DNA of 41,053 nucleotides from Marinilabiliales bacterium (GTDB lineage Bacteria; Bacteroidota; Bacteroidia; Bacteroidales; BM520). The notes below the pieces were generated by a model. It ran no database searches. It was not told where the DNA came from and saw nothing but the letters and a program-made list of their open reading frames with translations. A program made the translations under genes and the position numbers. This document shows, piece by piece, positions 28,890 to 38,576 of this stretch; within the stretch, counting starts at the first letter, position 1; every line of letters begins with the position of its first letter. The DNA lies in assembly GCA_002869405.1 (NCBI GenBank), contig PKSY01000121.1, positions 1-41,053 of the forward strand, in the 5' to 3' direction.

Positions 28890-31481
28890 ATGGAAGCAAA
28901 ATTTTCTCAACGTGTTAAAGATGTTATTTCATACAGTCGAGAAGAAGCATTACGTTTAAAGAATGGCTATATTGGAGTTGAGCATCTTTTTCTGGGCATG
29001 ATAAGGGATGGCGAAGGTGTTGCTATACAAATACTTAAATACCTTGGTGTTGACCTCGTTGAGACGCGCCGGCATATTGAGCAGTCGGTGGCTGAATCAA
29101 TGACTGAAAACAGTTCGATTGAAAAAGATAATCTACCATTAATCAAGCAGGCCGAAAGAGCACTGAAACTTACATATCTCGAGGCTCGTACTTTTAAGAG
29201 CGAAGTAATCGGTACAGAGCATCTGCTGCTGGCTATCCTTAAAGATAAAGATAATATCGTATCATCGTCACTGTCGCAATTTGGTCTTCATTACGATAAT
29301 GTTAAAGAAGAGATAATTGCCACTATCTCTAATAAACCGGAAGCTAAAAAGTATAAAACCGGTGAGGATCAGATAATGAATGAATTATCTGATGATGCTG
29401 ATGATATTGAATATGAAAATCCCGGATCTTCAGGGCGTAAATCATCTAAAACACAGGATTCAAAAACAAAAACCCCTGTTCTTGATAATTTTGGCAGGGA
29501 TATTACAAAATCCGCTGAGGAAGGCCGCCTTGATCCTATTGTTGGACGGGAAAAAGAGCTCGAGCGAATAGCTCAGATTCTAAGCCGCAGAAAGAAAAAT
29601 AATCCGATATTGATTGGCGAACCGGGTGTAGGTAAATCAGCTATTGCTGAAGGTCTGGCGTTGAGGATTGTAGGTCGTCAGGTTTCAAGAGCACTGTTTA
29701 ACAAACGTATTTATACACTTGACCTGGCGTCTGTTGTTGCAGGAACAAAATATCGCGGACAGTTTGAGGAGCGCCTGAAAGCTGTATTGAATGAGCTGGA
29801 GAAGAATCCTGATATCATTCTTTTCATTGATGAGATTCACACTATTGTTGGCGCTGGAAATGCCAGCGGAAGCCTGGATGCTTCCAATATCTTTAAGCCG
29901 GCTCTCGCCCGTGGTGAGATTCAATGCATCGGAGCTACTACGCTGGATGAATATCGACAGTATATTGAAAAGGATGGAGCACTGGAGCGTCGTTTTCAGA
30001 AAGTTCTCGTAGATCCTACTTCTCCTGAAGAGACTGTGGAAATCCTTAATAATATCAAGGAAAAATATGAGGATCATCACCTTGTATCATACACTGATGA
30101 GGCTGTTGAAGCGTGTGTATCATTAACAACGCGCTACATATCAGATCGTTATCTTCCCGATAAGGCTATTGATGCGATGGATGAGGCAGGTGCCAGAGTA
30201 CATATTAAGAATATCAATGTTCCGCCGGAAATCATCAATATTGAAAATGCCATTGAAGAGACCCGCATAAATAAAACTAAGGCCATCAGTTCGCAGAAAT
30301 TTGAGGAAGCTGCGCAGTATCGTGATATTGAAAGAAAACTTCAGGAAGATCTCTCAATAGCTAAAAAACGTTGGGAAGAGGATTCCATGATACACCGTGA
30401 AGCAGTTACAGAGGAAAATGTGGCAGAAGTTGTTGCCATGATGACAGGTGTTCCTGTACAGCGTATTGCAGAAAATGAAAGCAACAGACTGATAAATATG
30501 GAATCGGAACTTCAGGGTTCGGTGATAGGTCAGGATGATGCTATTAAAAAAGTAGTAAAAGCAATTCGTCGTAACAGAGCCGGATTAAAAGACCCCAACA
30601 AACCTATCGGAACATTTATCTTCCTGGGACCAACAGGAGTTGGTAAAACTCATCTTGCAAAGATCCTTGCTGAACGTTTGTTTGACTCACAGGATGCCCT
30701 GGTTCGGGTTGATATGAGTGAATACATGGAAAAATTTGCTGTTTCAAGACTCGTGGGAGCGCCTCCCGGATACGTTGGATATGAAGAGGGTGGTCAGCTT
30801 ACTGAAAAAGTTAGAAGAAAACCCTACTCTATCGTACTTCTTGATGAGATTGAAAAGGCGCATCCTGATATTTTCCACTTGCTGTTGCAGGTTCTTGATG
30901 ATGGTGTTTTAACCGATAGTCTTGGCCGTAAGGTTGACTTTAAGAATACTATCATCATAATGACCTCCAATATAGGATCCCGTCAACTTAAGGATTTTGG
31001 CAAAGGTGTAGGGTTTAATACAAATGCACGACAGGCTGCCAGTAAAGATTATGCTCGCTCGGTGATTGAAAATGCATTGAAGAAATCCTTTGCTCCGGAA
31101 TTCCTGAACCGAATCGATGATGTGGTGATATTTGAAGAGTTGCAACGCGAATCAATACATAAAATTATTGATATTGAACTGTCACACCTGCTCAATAGAA
31201 TTAAAAATATGGGCTTCACGCTTGAAGTTTCTGAGCCGGGTAAAGATTTTATTGTTGAAAAAGGCTGGGATAGTCAGTTTGGCGCGCGTCCGTTAAAACG
31301 GGCTATTCAGAAATACGTTGAGGATCCACTTGCTGAGGAGTTAATAAAAGGCTCCATCAATCCGGGAAGTACGATTCATGCCGATTACAAAGAAGGTCAG
31401 GAGGAATTGATAATAAAAATTACACCTCCGGTTAAAGAACTCAGGGAACCGGAAAGTGATAAGCTTCCCGAAAAGAAATAA
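28890..31481 (+). CDS. clpC: AAA+ ATPase ClpC
   Basis: 863 aa; two Clp-N repeats, GEPGVGKSAIAEG and GPTGVGKTHLAK Walker A motifs, UVR-like EEAAQYRDIERKLQED. Confidence 0.96.
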   Translation: MEAKFSQRVKDVISYSREEALRLKNGYIGVEHLFLGMIRDGEGVAIQILKYLGVDLVETRRHIEQSVAESMTENSSIEKDNLPLIKQAERALKLTYLEARTFKSEVIGTEHLLLAILKDKDNIVSSSLSQFGLHYDNVKEEIIATISNKPEAKKYKTGEDQIMNELSDDADDIEYENPGSSGRKSSKTQDSKTKTPVLDNFGRDITKSAEEGRLDPIVGREKELERIAQILSRRKKNNPILIGEPGVGKSAIAEGLALRIVGRQVSRALFNKRIYTLDLASVVAGTKYRGQFEERLKAVLNELEKNPDIILFIDEIHTIVGAGNASGSLDASNIFKPALARGEIQCIGATTLDEYRQYIEKDGALERRFQKVLVDPTSPEETVEILNNIKEKYEDHHLVSYTDEAVEACVSLTTRYISDRYLPDKAIDAMDEAGARVHIKNINVPPEIINIENAIEETRINKTKAISSQKFEEAAQYRDIERKLQEDLSIAKKRWEEDSMIHREAVTEENVAEVVAMMTGVPVQRIAENESNRLINMESELQGSVIGQDDAIKKVVKAIRRNRAGLKDPNKPIGTFIFLGPTGVGKTHLAKILAERLFDSQDALVRVDMSEYMEKFAVSRLVGAPPGYVGYEEGGQLTEKVRRKPYSIVLLDEIEKAHPDIFHLLLQVLDDGVLTDSLGRKVDFKNTIIIMTSNIGSRQLKDFGKGVGFNTNARQAASKDYARSVIENALKKSFAPEFLNRIDDVVIFEELQRESIHKIIDIELSHLLNRIKNMGFTLEVSEPGKDFIVEKGWDSQFGARPLKRAIQKYVEDPLAEELIKGSINPGSTIHADYKEGQEELIIKITPPVKELREPESDKLPEKK

Positions 31482-31488
31482 ATAAAAT

Positions 31489-31513
31489 AGGCGGTATCTG
31501 AAAAGTACCGCCT
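31489..31513 (+). terminator. Terminator downstream of clpC
   Basis: AGGCGGTA tctgaaaag TACCGCCT followed by TTATTGT. Confidence 0.75.
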
Positions 31514-31539
31514 TTATTGTATCTATTTGTTTTATAGGC

Positions 31540-33246
31540 TTACATTCTGAAATCGTCAAGGTCCTTAACCTGAAAATTATTAATATAGCTTACAGAAGAG
31601 ATATTCTCGGCTTTACCTTTACGGATAAAAATCTCAGCAGACTTCTCATAATCTCCTCCCCTGTTTGAATCCAGAAGCAGAAGATAACCCATAATGATAT
31701 TTCCTGCCATCTCAACCAGTCTTCTTGACATAAATGTGAGGTAATCTTCAGTATCCTCGGCTATTTCAAGCACCTTTGCAACTGTTTTTTCATACTGATC
31801 GGTCATCTTTACCAAGGTACGATACAGGTATTCGAACTCAGGCTTAATCTCAGTCTCAGCATATTCATGCATTTTCTTTAGATAGGCACCATTTGTAACA
31901 CCCCTTATAGCAGCAACAACCTGAAGTTGGGAAGTTCCTTCATAGATATTGGTAATACGAGCATCTCTGAAAATACGCTCGACAGGATAATCTTTCATAT
32001 ATCCACTGCCCCCATGAACCTGCAATGCGTCGTATGCCACCTGATTACAATATTCTGATGCAAAGAGTTTCAGCAGAGGAGTAAAAACATCAGCATTTTT
32101 CTGATAGTATTTCATCTCTTTGCGCTCTTCCGGATCAAGCTTGCGTTCTTCCAGCACAAATCCATAGGCTTTATACATATCAACCATACGACTTGTTTCA
32201 TAAAGAAGCGTTCTGGCTGCGTCAGTTTTTACCTTCATCATTGTAAGCATTTCATAAACGGCAGGGTACTGAATGATAGCTTTACCAAACTGTTCGCGCT
32301 CTTTCGCATATGCCAGCGCTTCGCGGTATGCAGCTTCAGCAATACCAACAGACTGTGCACCAACACCCAGGCGGGCAGAGTTCATCAGCGCCATTACATA
32401 CTTGATAAGACCCATTTTACGGTCACCAACAAGTTCTGCAGGGGCATCTTTAAATACCAGTTCACAGGTAGGGCTACCTTTGATACCAAGTTTATTTTCA
32501 ATACGTCGCACAATAACTGACTGATGAGCCTTATCATAAACGAAAAGCGATAAACCCCGGGCATCAGATGTTCCTTCTTCGGAACGTGCCAGCACGAGCG
32601 ATACATCCGCATCACCGTTGGTGATAAAACGTTTCACACCATTGAGCAGCCAGGTGCCTTTTTCTTCGCTATATTCAGCTTTTAGCTGAACTGCCTGAAG
32701 ATCAGATCCGGCATCCGGTTCAGTAAGATCCATGGCTGCCGTGGCACCCTGATTGAATCTTGGAAGATACCTATCTTTAATCTCATCTGAAGCAAACTCA
32801 TGCAGTGTTTCTGCACAGTCCTGCAATCCCCAGATATTGGCAAATCCGGCATCTGCACGTGAGACAATCTCTGCTGACATCACATAAGGTACAATGGAGA
32901 AATTCAATCCATTGTATTTACGTGGCAGGCTAAGGCCTACAACGCCGGCTTCGGTTAATTTATCATGATTTTCCTGAGTACCTCTTGCATAAGCAACAGC
33001 ATTATTCTCAAGCTTTGGTCCCTCGGCATCCACCGATTCAGCATTAGGAGCGATTGTATCACCGGCAATTTCACCAATAATTTCCAGTACTTTCTCATAG
33101 GAATCCATAGCATCCTCAAAGTCCAGCGGAGCATGCGGATACTTTTCCTTGTCGATGTAATCGTTTTCCTTCAGTCTTACAATTTTCTCCATCAACGGAT
33201 GTTGAAGGTGAAACAGTAGGTTTTCATTATCTGTAAAGAAATTCAT
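31540..33246 (-). CDS. Acyl-CoA dehydrogenase (long form, 568 aa)
   Basis: AMDLTEPDAGSDLQAVQLKA, NGVKRFITNGDADVSLVLAR, DALQVHGGSGYMKDYPVERIFRDARITNIYEGTSQLQ; etfBA upstream on the same strand. Confidence 0.95.
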   Translation of the reverse strand: MNFFTDNENLLFHLQHPLMEKIVRLKENDYIDKEKYPHAPLDFEDAMDSYEKVLEIIGEIAGDTIAPNAESVDAEGPKLENNAVAYARGTQENHDKLTEAGVVGLSLPRKYNGLNFSIVPYVMSAEIVSRADAGFANIWGLQDCAETLHEFASDEIKDRYLPRFNQGATAAMDLTEPDAGSDLQAVQLKAEYSEEKGTWLLNGVKRFITNGDADVSLVLARSEEGTSDARGLSLFVYDKAHQSVIVRRIENKLGIKGSPTCELVFKDAPAELVGDRKMGLIKYVMALMNSARLGVGAQSVGIAEAAYREALAYAKEREQFGKAIIQYPAVYEMLTMMKVKTDAARTLLYETSRMVDMYKAYGFVLEERKLDPEERKEMKYYQKNADVFTPLLKLFASEYCNQVAYDALQVHGGSGYMKDYPVERIFRDARITNIYEGTSQLQVVAAIRGVTNGAYLKKMHEYAETEIKPEFEYLYRTLVKMTDQYEKTVAKVLEIAEDTEDYLTFMSRRLVEMAGNIIMGYLLLLDSNRGGDYEKSAEIFIRKGKAENISSVSYINNFQVKDLDDFRM

Positions 33247-33268
33247 TTTCCTGATTTTTAATTAACAC

Positions 33269-34291
33269 TTACTTAGAGTTCGCTTTAAAGAAACGAATCA
33301 TCTTTGGGATTACATCTTCGGCTTTCCCCACAATGCTGTAATCTGCTATTTGGTTTAACGGGGCATTGGGATCAGTATTCACAGAGATAATTTTTGCGCT
33401 CTGGTCCATACCTGCTCTGTGTTGCACTGCACCACTAATTCCAAAACCAATATATAGTTTCGGCCTGACAGTTACGCCTGTTTGACCGACCTGGCGTTCA
33501 TGACCAACAAAACCGGCATCTACCGCTGCACGAGAGGCGCCCACCTCACCACCAAGCAGATCGGCGAGTTCAAAAAGCTTATTAAAAGCATCCCGTGAAC
33601 CCACGCCATAACCTCCGGCGATAATAACACCTGATTTTTTGATATCTACTTTCGGCGGTTCAATATGACGTTCAATAATCTCAATAGCAAAATTTGACGG
33701 GTCGACAATTTTGTCAACATCAAGATTCACAACTTCCGGGTTCGTAGCTTTCTCTGTGGGTTCATTTTTCATTACTCCTTCCCTGACTGTAGCCATTTGA
33801 GGCCTGGTATCAGGATTAATAATTGTAGCAATGATATTTCCACCGAAGGCCGGACGAATCTGGTACAGGAGATTATCATACTGAGTATCAGTTTTCTTTT
33901 CATAATGATCGCCATATACGAGACTGGTACAATCAGCAGTAAGACCGCACTTCAATTCAGAAGCGACCCTTGGAGCCAGATCTCTTCCAACAGGCGATGC
34001 ACCCACAAGCGCTATCTGTGGATCAGTTTCACGGCAAACATGCGCCATAAGAGCAGCATGAGGCTGTGTTGTATATGGGAAGAGCCTGCTGTCATTGGCG
34101 GCAAACACTGTCGAAACACCGTAAATACCGCAGGTTTCCAAAAGGTTTTCAGTTTTTTCACCAAATAGAACTGCATCCAGTTTAACACTCTGTTCTTCAG
34201 CCAGTTTTCGGCCTTTTGACAGCAACTCAAGGCTAACATCAGCGATATTACCTTCTTCAGTTATCTCACAATAAACTAATATATTCTGCAT
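33269..34291 (-). CDS. etfA: Electron transfer flavoprotein subunit alpha
   Basis: 340 aa; IIAGGYGVGSRDAFNKLFELADLLGGEVGASRAAVDAGF...QVGQTGVTVRPKLYIGFGISGAVQHRAGM. Confidence 0.96.
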   Translation of the reverse strand: MQNILVYCEITEEGNIADVSLELLSKGRKLAEEQSVKLDAVLFGEKTENLLETCGIYGVSTVFAANDSRLFPYTTQPHAALMAHVCRETDPQIALVGASPVGRDLAPRVASELKCGLTADCTSLVYGDHYEKKTDTQYDNLLYQIRPAFGGNIIATIINPDTRPQMATVREGVMKNEPTEKATNPEVVNLDVDKIVDPSNFAIEIIERHIEPPKVDIKKSGVIIAGGYGVGSRDAFNKLFELADLLGGEVGASRAAVDAGFVGHERQVGQTGVTVRPKLYIGFGISGAVQHRAGMDQSAKIISVNTDPNAPLNQIADYSIVGKAEDVIPKMIRFFKANSK

Positions 34292-34316
34292 AATAGTTAT
34301 TTTTCAATATTAAATA

Positions 34317-35189
34317 CTAACCAAGAACATGGCTGTCAATAAGATCTTTCATCATACCGTCGATATCGTCATCGCTGTCGGAGAGCACTCGTGTTTCCTT
34401 AGCTTTAAAGACAACATTCTCGATCTTTTTTACTTTTGTTGGCGAGCCGCTTAATCCAAGGTTGGCAACATCTGCGTTAACATCTTCCACCGACCATTCC
34501 TGAATGGTAAGATAAGGGCGCTGATCAAACAGTTCGGTATAGTCGCGTGATTCTTCCTGCAGTTCAGTAACTGTTCTGGAGTGTTTGAATTGCATAACTC
34601 TTTTGGCATGCCTTGGCCGACACTCTTCAGCGGAGGCATTCACTGTAATAAGAACAGGCAGCGGACTTTTAACAGTTTCCACACCTCTTTCCAGGCGACG
34701 CTTTACAGATATTGACTTTTCGTCGATATTTTCCAACGTTTCAGCATAAGTGATTTGTGGAAGATTTAGTTTTTCAGCAGTTTGTGGACCTACCTGAGCA
34801 GTATCTCCGTCAATTGCCTGACGACCAGCAATTACAATATCATAAGGTTCAAGCTTTCTTATTGCCATTGATAATGCATAAGATGTTGCCAGAGTGTCTG
34901 AGCCGGCAAATTTCCTGTCTGTTAACAGTATCCCGCTGTCAGCACCCCGGTACATTGCCTCACGAATAATTCCTGCTGCCCGCGAGGGTCCCATTGTGAC
35001 AACAACAATTTCAGCACCTTCTACCCGGTCTTTAATTTTAAGTGCAAATTCCAGTGCATTGAGGTCTTCAGGATTATAAATCGCCGGTAGCGCACCACGA
35101 TTTACTGTCCCGTCAGCCTTCATCGCATCTTTCCCTACATTTCTTGTGTCAGGGACCTGTTTTGCCATTACAATAATTCTAAAACTCAT
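34317..35189 (-). CDS. etfB: Electron transfer flavoprotein subunit beta
   Basis: 290 aa; VMAKQVPDTRNVG, NPEDLNALEFALKIKD, DIVIAGRQAIDGDTAQVGPQTAEKL. Confidence 0.96.
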   Translation of the reverse strand: MSFRIIVMAKQVPDTRNVGKDAMKADGTVNRGALPAIYNPEDLNALEFALKIKDRVEGAEIVVVTMGPSRAAGIIREAMYRGADSGILLTDRKFAGSDTLATSYALSMAIRKLEPYDIVIAGRQAIDGDTAQVGPQTAEKLNLPQITYAETLENIDEKSISVKRRLERGVETVKSPLPVLITVNASAEECRPRHAKRVMQFKHSRTVTELQEESRDYTELFDQRPYLTIQEWSVEDVNADVANLGLSGSPTKVKKIENVVFKAKETRVLSDSDDDIDGMMKDLIDSHVLG

Positions 35190-35267
35190 GCTTATAGTTT
35201 TTTTGAATGAACGACAAAAATACCAAAACTATTTAAACAATAAATCTGAATTTTTATTCAATTAAAA

Positions 35268-35302
35268 AACCCTGCTGGCAGAAAATTTCCACCAACAGGG
35301 TT
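35268..35302 (-). terminator. Terminator downstream of the acidic secreted protein gene
   Basis: AACCCTG-ctgg...cca-CAGGGTT hairpin; minus-strand T-tract (forward ttaaaaaacc). Confidence 0.75.
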
Positions 35303-35342
35303 ACGCCTGATACTGTATGGTATATAATTCTATATCAACACT

Positions 35343-36365
35343 TTACAAAAGCTTAATTACTTTTGTATAACATGACCTGCCTTTTACAATTTGTAAATAA
35401 AAAATCTTATGGTTACCGGGAATATCCACAGTACGGTCATATGAACCGGCTGACATTGAGAAATTCTCTTCCAGGACAGGAGTGAAATCCTCATTTAGAA
35501 GTAACACATTATAATCATCATTTGGAGTTACATTGAAGCTTAGTTTTAATGCATCATTGTGAGGTTTTCTTTCAATAGAAATATCCATAGGAGTAAAAGT
35601 GTTCTTACAGCTTTTATATCCTCGTTCATCAAAATACTTCCACTCCTCTTCACTGAGATCCCCGATTTTTACAAAATGCTCTCCTGAAGTGTAGAAGTTA
35701 AAGTGTTTGTTGTGTCCTTTTGAGTCATAGAAATAGATACCTTCATCATCAAATCCGGGTTCCGACATATAAATATGCAGGTCTTCCAGCTCTTTGCCAA
35801 GAGTTTCCATTTCCGCATTTATTCGAAGTGTAATACTGTCATTATCAGCATTTATCCATTGTATGCCATCTTTTCCCAAAGATTCCATAACAATTTTTAT
35901 CTCCTCTTCATTCACCTTAACAGCTTCCATTGCTTCATCAATAGCTGCAGAAACAGACATGGTAATTGCGCCTTTTTCATCAATGAGAATATCCTCAGAA
36001 TCAAGGTCAATAGTGATAACTTTTGCCTTTTCTCCCTTTTTCCCATCTGCTTTGACAATAATGGACCTACCTTTGACTGTATCATGCGTGGCAGTCATAA
36101 AGATCATCTGCTTACCGTCTTCATTGATTTCCACATCCATATCCATATCAATGGAGATTTCTTCATCAACACCAAGATCTTTAAGCAGGACATCAATTTC
36201 ATGCTGACCTCCTTTGATTATGGTATCAACAACAACAGTTTCCCCATTTACATTTTTAACGATTTTGACTTTTGCTTCTTTTTTCGCTTCCTGAGCAAGA
36301 GCCGAAGCAAAAAATCCCAATGAGAGGATGACGAGAATAATGGTTCGTAAATTTTTCATACGCAT
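35343..36365 (-). CDS. Secreted acidic hypothetical protein with possible T9SS-like C-terminal domain
   Basis: 340 aa; signal peptide (VILSLGFFASALAQE); Asp/Glu-rich middle; C-term DYNVLLLNEDFTPVLEENFSMSAGSYDRTVDIPGNHKIFYLQIVKGRSCYTKVIKLL. Confidence 0.7.
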   Translation of the reverse strand: MRMKNLRTIILVILSLGFFASALAQEAKKEAKVKIVKNVNGETVVVDTIIKGGQHEIDVLLKDLGVDEEISIDMDMDVEINEDGKQMIFMTATHDTVKGRSIIVKADGKKGEKAKVITIDLDSEDILIDEKGAITMSVSAAIDEAMEAVKVNEEEIKIVMESLGKDGIQWINADNDSITLRINAEMETLGKELEDLHIYMSEPGFDDEGIYFYDSKGHNKHFNFYTSGEHFVKIGDLSEEEWKYFDERGYKSCKNTFTPMDISIERKPHNDALKLSFNVTPNDDYNVLLLNEDFTPVLEENFSMSAGSYDRTVDIPGNHKIFYLQIVKGRSCYTKVIKLL

Positions 36366-36435
36366 AGTTTTTAAGTTTCAGAGCAAAACTATTACAATGC
36401 ATTTTTGAAAACGGTTAATGCTTTGTTAACCTGTG

Positions 36436-37335
36436 TTAAGGAGTGTTAACAGGCTCTGGATTTACGAGAAATACTTTACCCTTTTTAACTCTTTCAACTT
36501 CGCATAACACCATTGAACAGCCCTCAAATTCTTTCAGAGGTTCACGGCAATCAGGAATTACCATTATACTATTATTGTAGATATCAGTTACAAAGAGTAC
36601 CCACTCGTTTCTATCATTAAAGGATTCGGTATATTCGATGCTAATGAGCTTAAATAAATATTGGTTGCCGGGTACATAGTTAGGATGTATAGGTTCCAGC
36701 GTACATCTTCCTGATTCATTTTGTTTTACTACTGTGCATTGAATTGTATCTCCCTGTTTAAAGTTATAATGGAGGTAATTCTTAACAGGCAGAATATGTG
36801 ACCGGGCATTAACATCTTTCAAAAAGAAGCACTCTCCACACTCAGGAGTGGTTTTTATATCTTCAATAAAGAATGGATAATTCTCCCCTTCGGCAAACCA
36901 CTTTGAAACTTCTGTTTCAGGGTCGGAAAGGTAAAGCTTGCCTTTTTTTATCCTGTCGACCCGACAATTCACATATTCGACAGGTTTAGCAGACAATACA
37001 AGAGTATGTACATCATTAAAAGCATCTGTGACATGCACAATAAAGCGATCATTAAACTGCTCAAAGGATAGTACACTAAAACGGAAAATTTCACCTTTAC
37101 GATACTGAGGGTTAGGAGGCTCAAGGAATATTTTTCCACTGCAGTTAATTTTATCGACCTTGCAGTGCATTGTCATTCCGGGTTCTATGGGATAATGAGT
37201 ATAAAACTCAGCATTAAGCATCTGGCGGAAGCCAAAGGGGTCTTCTAAAATCCAAAATCGGCCTCCCTCCTCGAGCGAGACCGATTTTATGACTTTAAAG
37301 TCGTAATATTTACCCTGTTCCAGTTTTCCCTTCAT
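36436..37335 (-). CDS. Hypothetical protein with internal A-B-A-B repeats, predicted OB-fold/S1-like
   Basis: 299 aa; repeat pairs KINCSGKIFLEPPNPQY/KQNESGRCTLEPIHPNY and CRVDRIKKGKLYLSDPE/CEVERVKKGKVFLVNPE; 15 nt downstream of ftsY on the same strand. Confidence 0.75.
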   Translation of the reverse strand: MKGKLEQGKYYDFKVIKSVSLEEGGRFWILEDPFGFRQMLNAEFYTHYPIEPGMTMHCKVDKINCSGKIFLEPPNPQYRKGEIFRFSVLSFEQFNDRFIVHVTDAFNDVHTLVLSAKPVEYVNCRVDRIKKGKLYLSDPETEVSKWFAEGENYPFFIEDIKTTPECGECFFLKDVNARSHILPVKNYLHYNFKQGDTIQCTVVKQNESGRCTLEPIHPNYVPGNQYLFKLISIEYTESFNDRNEWVLFVTDIYNNSIMVIPDCREPLKEFEGCSMVLCEVERVKKGKVFLVNPEPVNTP

Positions 37336-37350
37336 GAATCCGGAGTAAAA

Positions 37351-38319
37351 TTATTCTCCGAAGAGAGACTTCACAAATTCTTCTTTGTCAAATATTTGCA
37401 GGTCGGACATTTTTTCTCCGATACCGATATACTTCACCGGAACCTTAAACTGATCGGAGATTCCAATTGCGACACCGCCTTTTGCAGTTCCGTCAAGCTT
37501 GGTGAGTGCAAGGGCATTTACTTCAGTTGCGGCAGTAAACTGTTTTGCCTGTTCGATTGCGTTTTGACCTGTGGACGCATCAAGAATCAGAAGGATTTCA
37601 TGGGGTGCATCGGGAAGCACCTTTTGCATGACTTTCTTAATCTTGGAGAGTTCATTCATCAGATTAACCTTATTATGCAACCTTCCGGCAGTATCAACAA
37701 TAACCACATCAGCACCACTGGATTTCGCTGAGCTAATAGTATCAAAAGCCACCGAAGCAGGATCTGCGCCCATTCCCTGGCTTACGATCTGGACCTCTGC
37801 CCTTTGGGCCCAAATATTCAGCTGATCAACAGCTGCAGCTCTGAAAGTATCGGAAGCACCCAGCACTACTTTTTTCCCGGCAGCCTTATACTGATGCGCA
37901 AGTTTTCCAATAGTGGTGGTTTTCCCCACACCATTAACACCAACCACAAGAATTACATAAGGGTCTTCACGTTCGGGAAAGTCAAAACCACTAATAAGCT
38001 TATCATTGTCGTTTTCAGCGAGAAGAGCAGCAATTTCTTCACGAAGGATCATATTAAGCTCTGAAGTTCCAAGATATTTATCCTTAGCAACTCGTTCTTC
38101 AATGCGTTCGATAATTTTCACTGTTGTGGAAACGCCGACATCAGAGGTTATCAGTACCTCTTCCAGATTATCCAGCACTTCATCATCGACCTTGGATTTT
38201 CCGGCAACGGCTTTTGTAAGTTTGGAAAAGACACTTGTTTTAGTTTTTTCCAATCCTTTATCAAGGTCTTTTTTTATCTCTTCTTTATTCTTTTTAGAGA
38301 ATACGGACAGTAATCCCAT
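37351..38319 (-). CDS. ftsY: Signal recognition particle receptor FtsY
   Basis: 322 aa; VVGVNGVGKTTTIGKLAHQYK, GASDTFRAAAVDQL, VDTAGRLHNK, TKLDGTAKGG. Confidence 0.98.
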   Translation of the reverse strand: MGLLSVFSKKNKEEIKKDLDKGLEKTKTSVFSKLTKAVAGKSKVDDEVLDNLEEVLITSDVGVSTTVKIIERIEERVAKDKYLGTSELNMILREEIAALLAENDNDKLISGFDFPEREDPYVILVVGVNGVGKTTTIGKLAHQYKAAGKKVVLGASDTFRAAAVDQLNIWAQRAEVQIVSQGMGADPASVAFDTISSAKSSGADVVIVDTAGRLHNKVNLMNELSKIKKVMQKVLPDAPHEILLILDASTGQNAIEQAKQFTAATEVNALALTKLDGTAKGGVAIGISDQFKVPVKYIGIGEKMSDLQIFDKEEFVKSLFGE

Positions 38320-38348
38320 AGCAATTAAATTTTGATGGGTAAAAATAC

Positions 38349-38384
38349 AAAAAAAGCTTTCTTCTTAGTGTGAAAAAAGCTTTT
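38349..38384. terminator. AT-rich hairpin between DUF4295 gene and ftsY
   Basis: AAAAAAAGCTTT cttcttagtgtg AAAAAAGCTTTTT inverted repeat. Confidence 0.4.
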
Positions 38385-38412
38385 TCTCCAACGTCGGATA
38401 TCGTAAAAGATA

Positions 38413-38568
38413 TTATTTCTTAGCCAAAAAGTCTTTAACCTGATCAGAAGGAACAATAGTCTCTTTAAAAGTGTATGCACCTGTTTTTGGTGATTTTTCT
38501 GAACGGATCACTTTGGCAAAATCTTTACCTGACGAAGTTCTCAGTGTTGCAACGGTTTTCTTTGCCAT
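38413..38568 (-). CDS. DUF4295 family small protein (missing from the supplied ORF track)
   Basis: Minus-strand translation MAKKTVATLRTSSGKDFAKVIRSEKSPKTGAYTFKETIVPSDQVKDFLAKK*; between rpmG and ftsY as usual in Bacteroidota. Confidence 0.9.
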   Translation of the reverse strand: MAKKTVATLRTSSGKDFAKVIRSEKSPKTGAYTFKETIVPSDQVKDFLAKK

Positions 38569-38576
38569 AATTCAAA

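Noticed and set aside
35775-36323. Long antisense ORFs opposite the acidic secreted protein (182 aa and 137 aa)
   Set aside because: Antisense shadow ORFs caused by Asp/Glu/Ile/Val-rich codons on the minus strand; Phe/Ile/Ser-rich junk composition.
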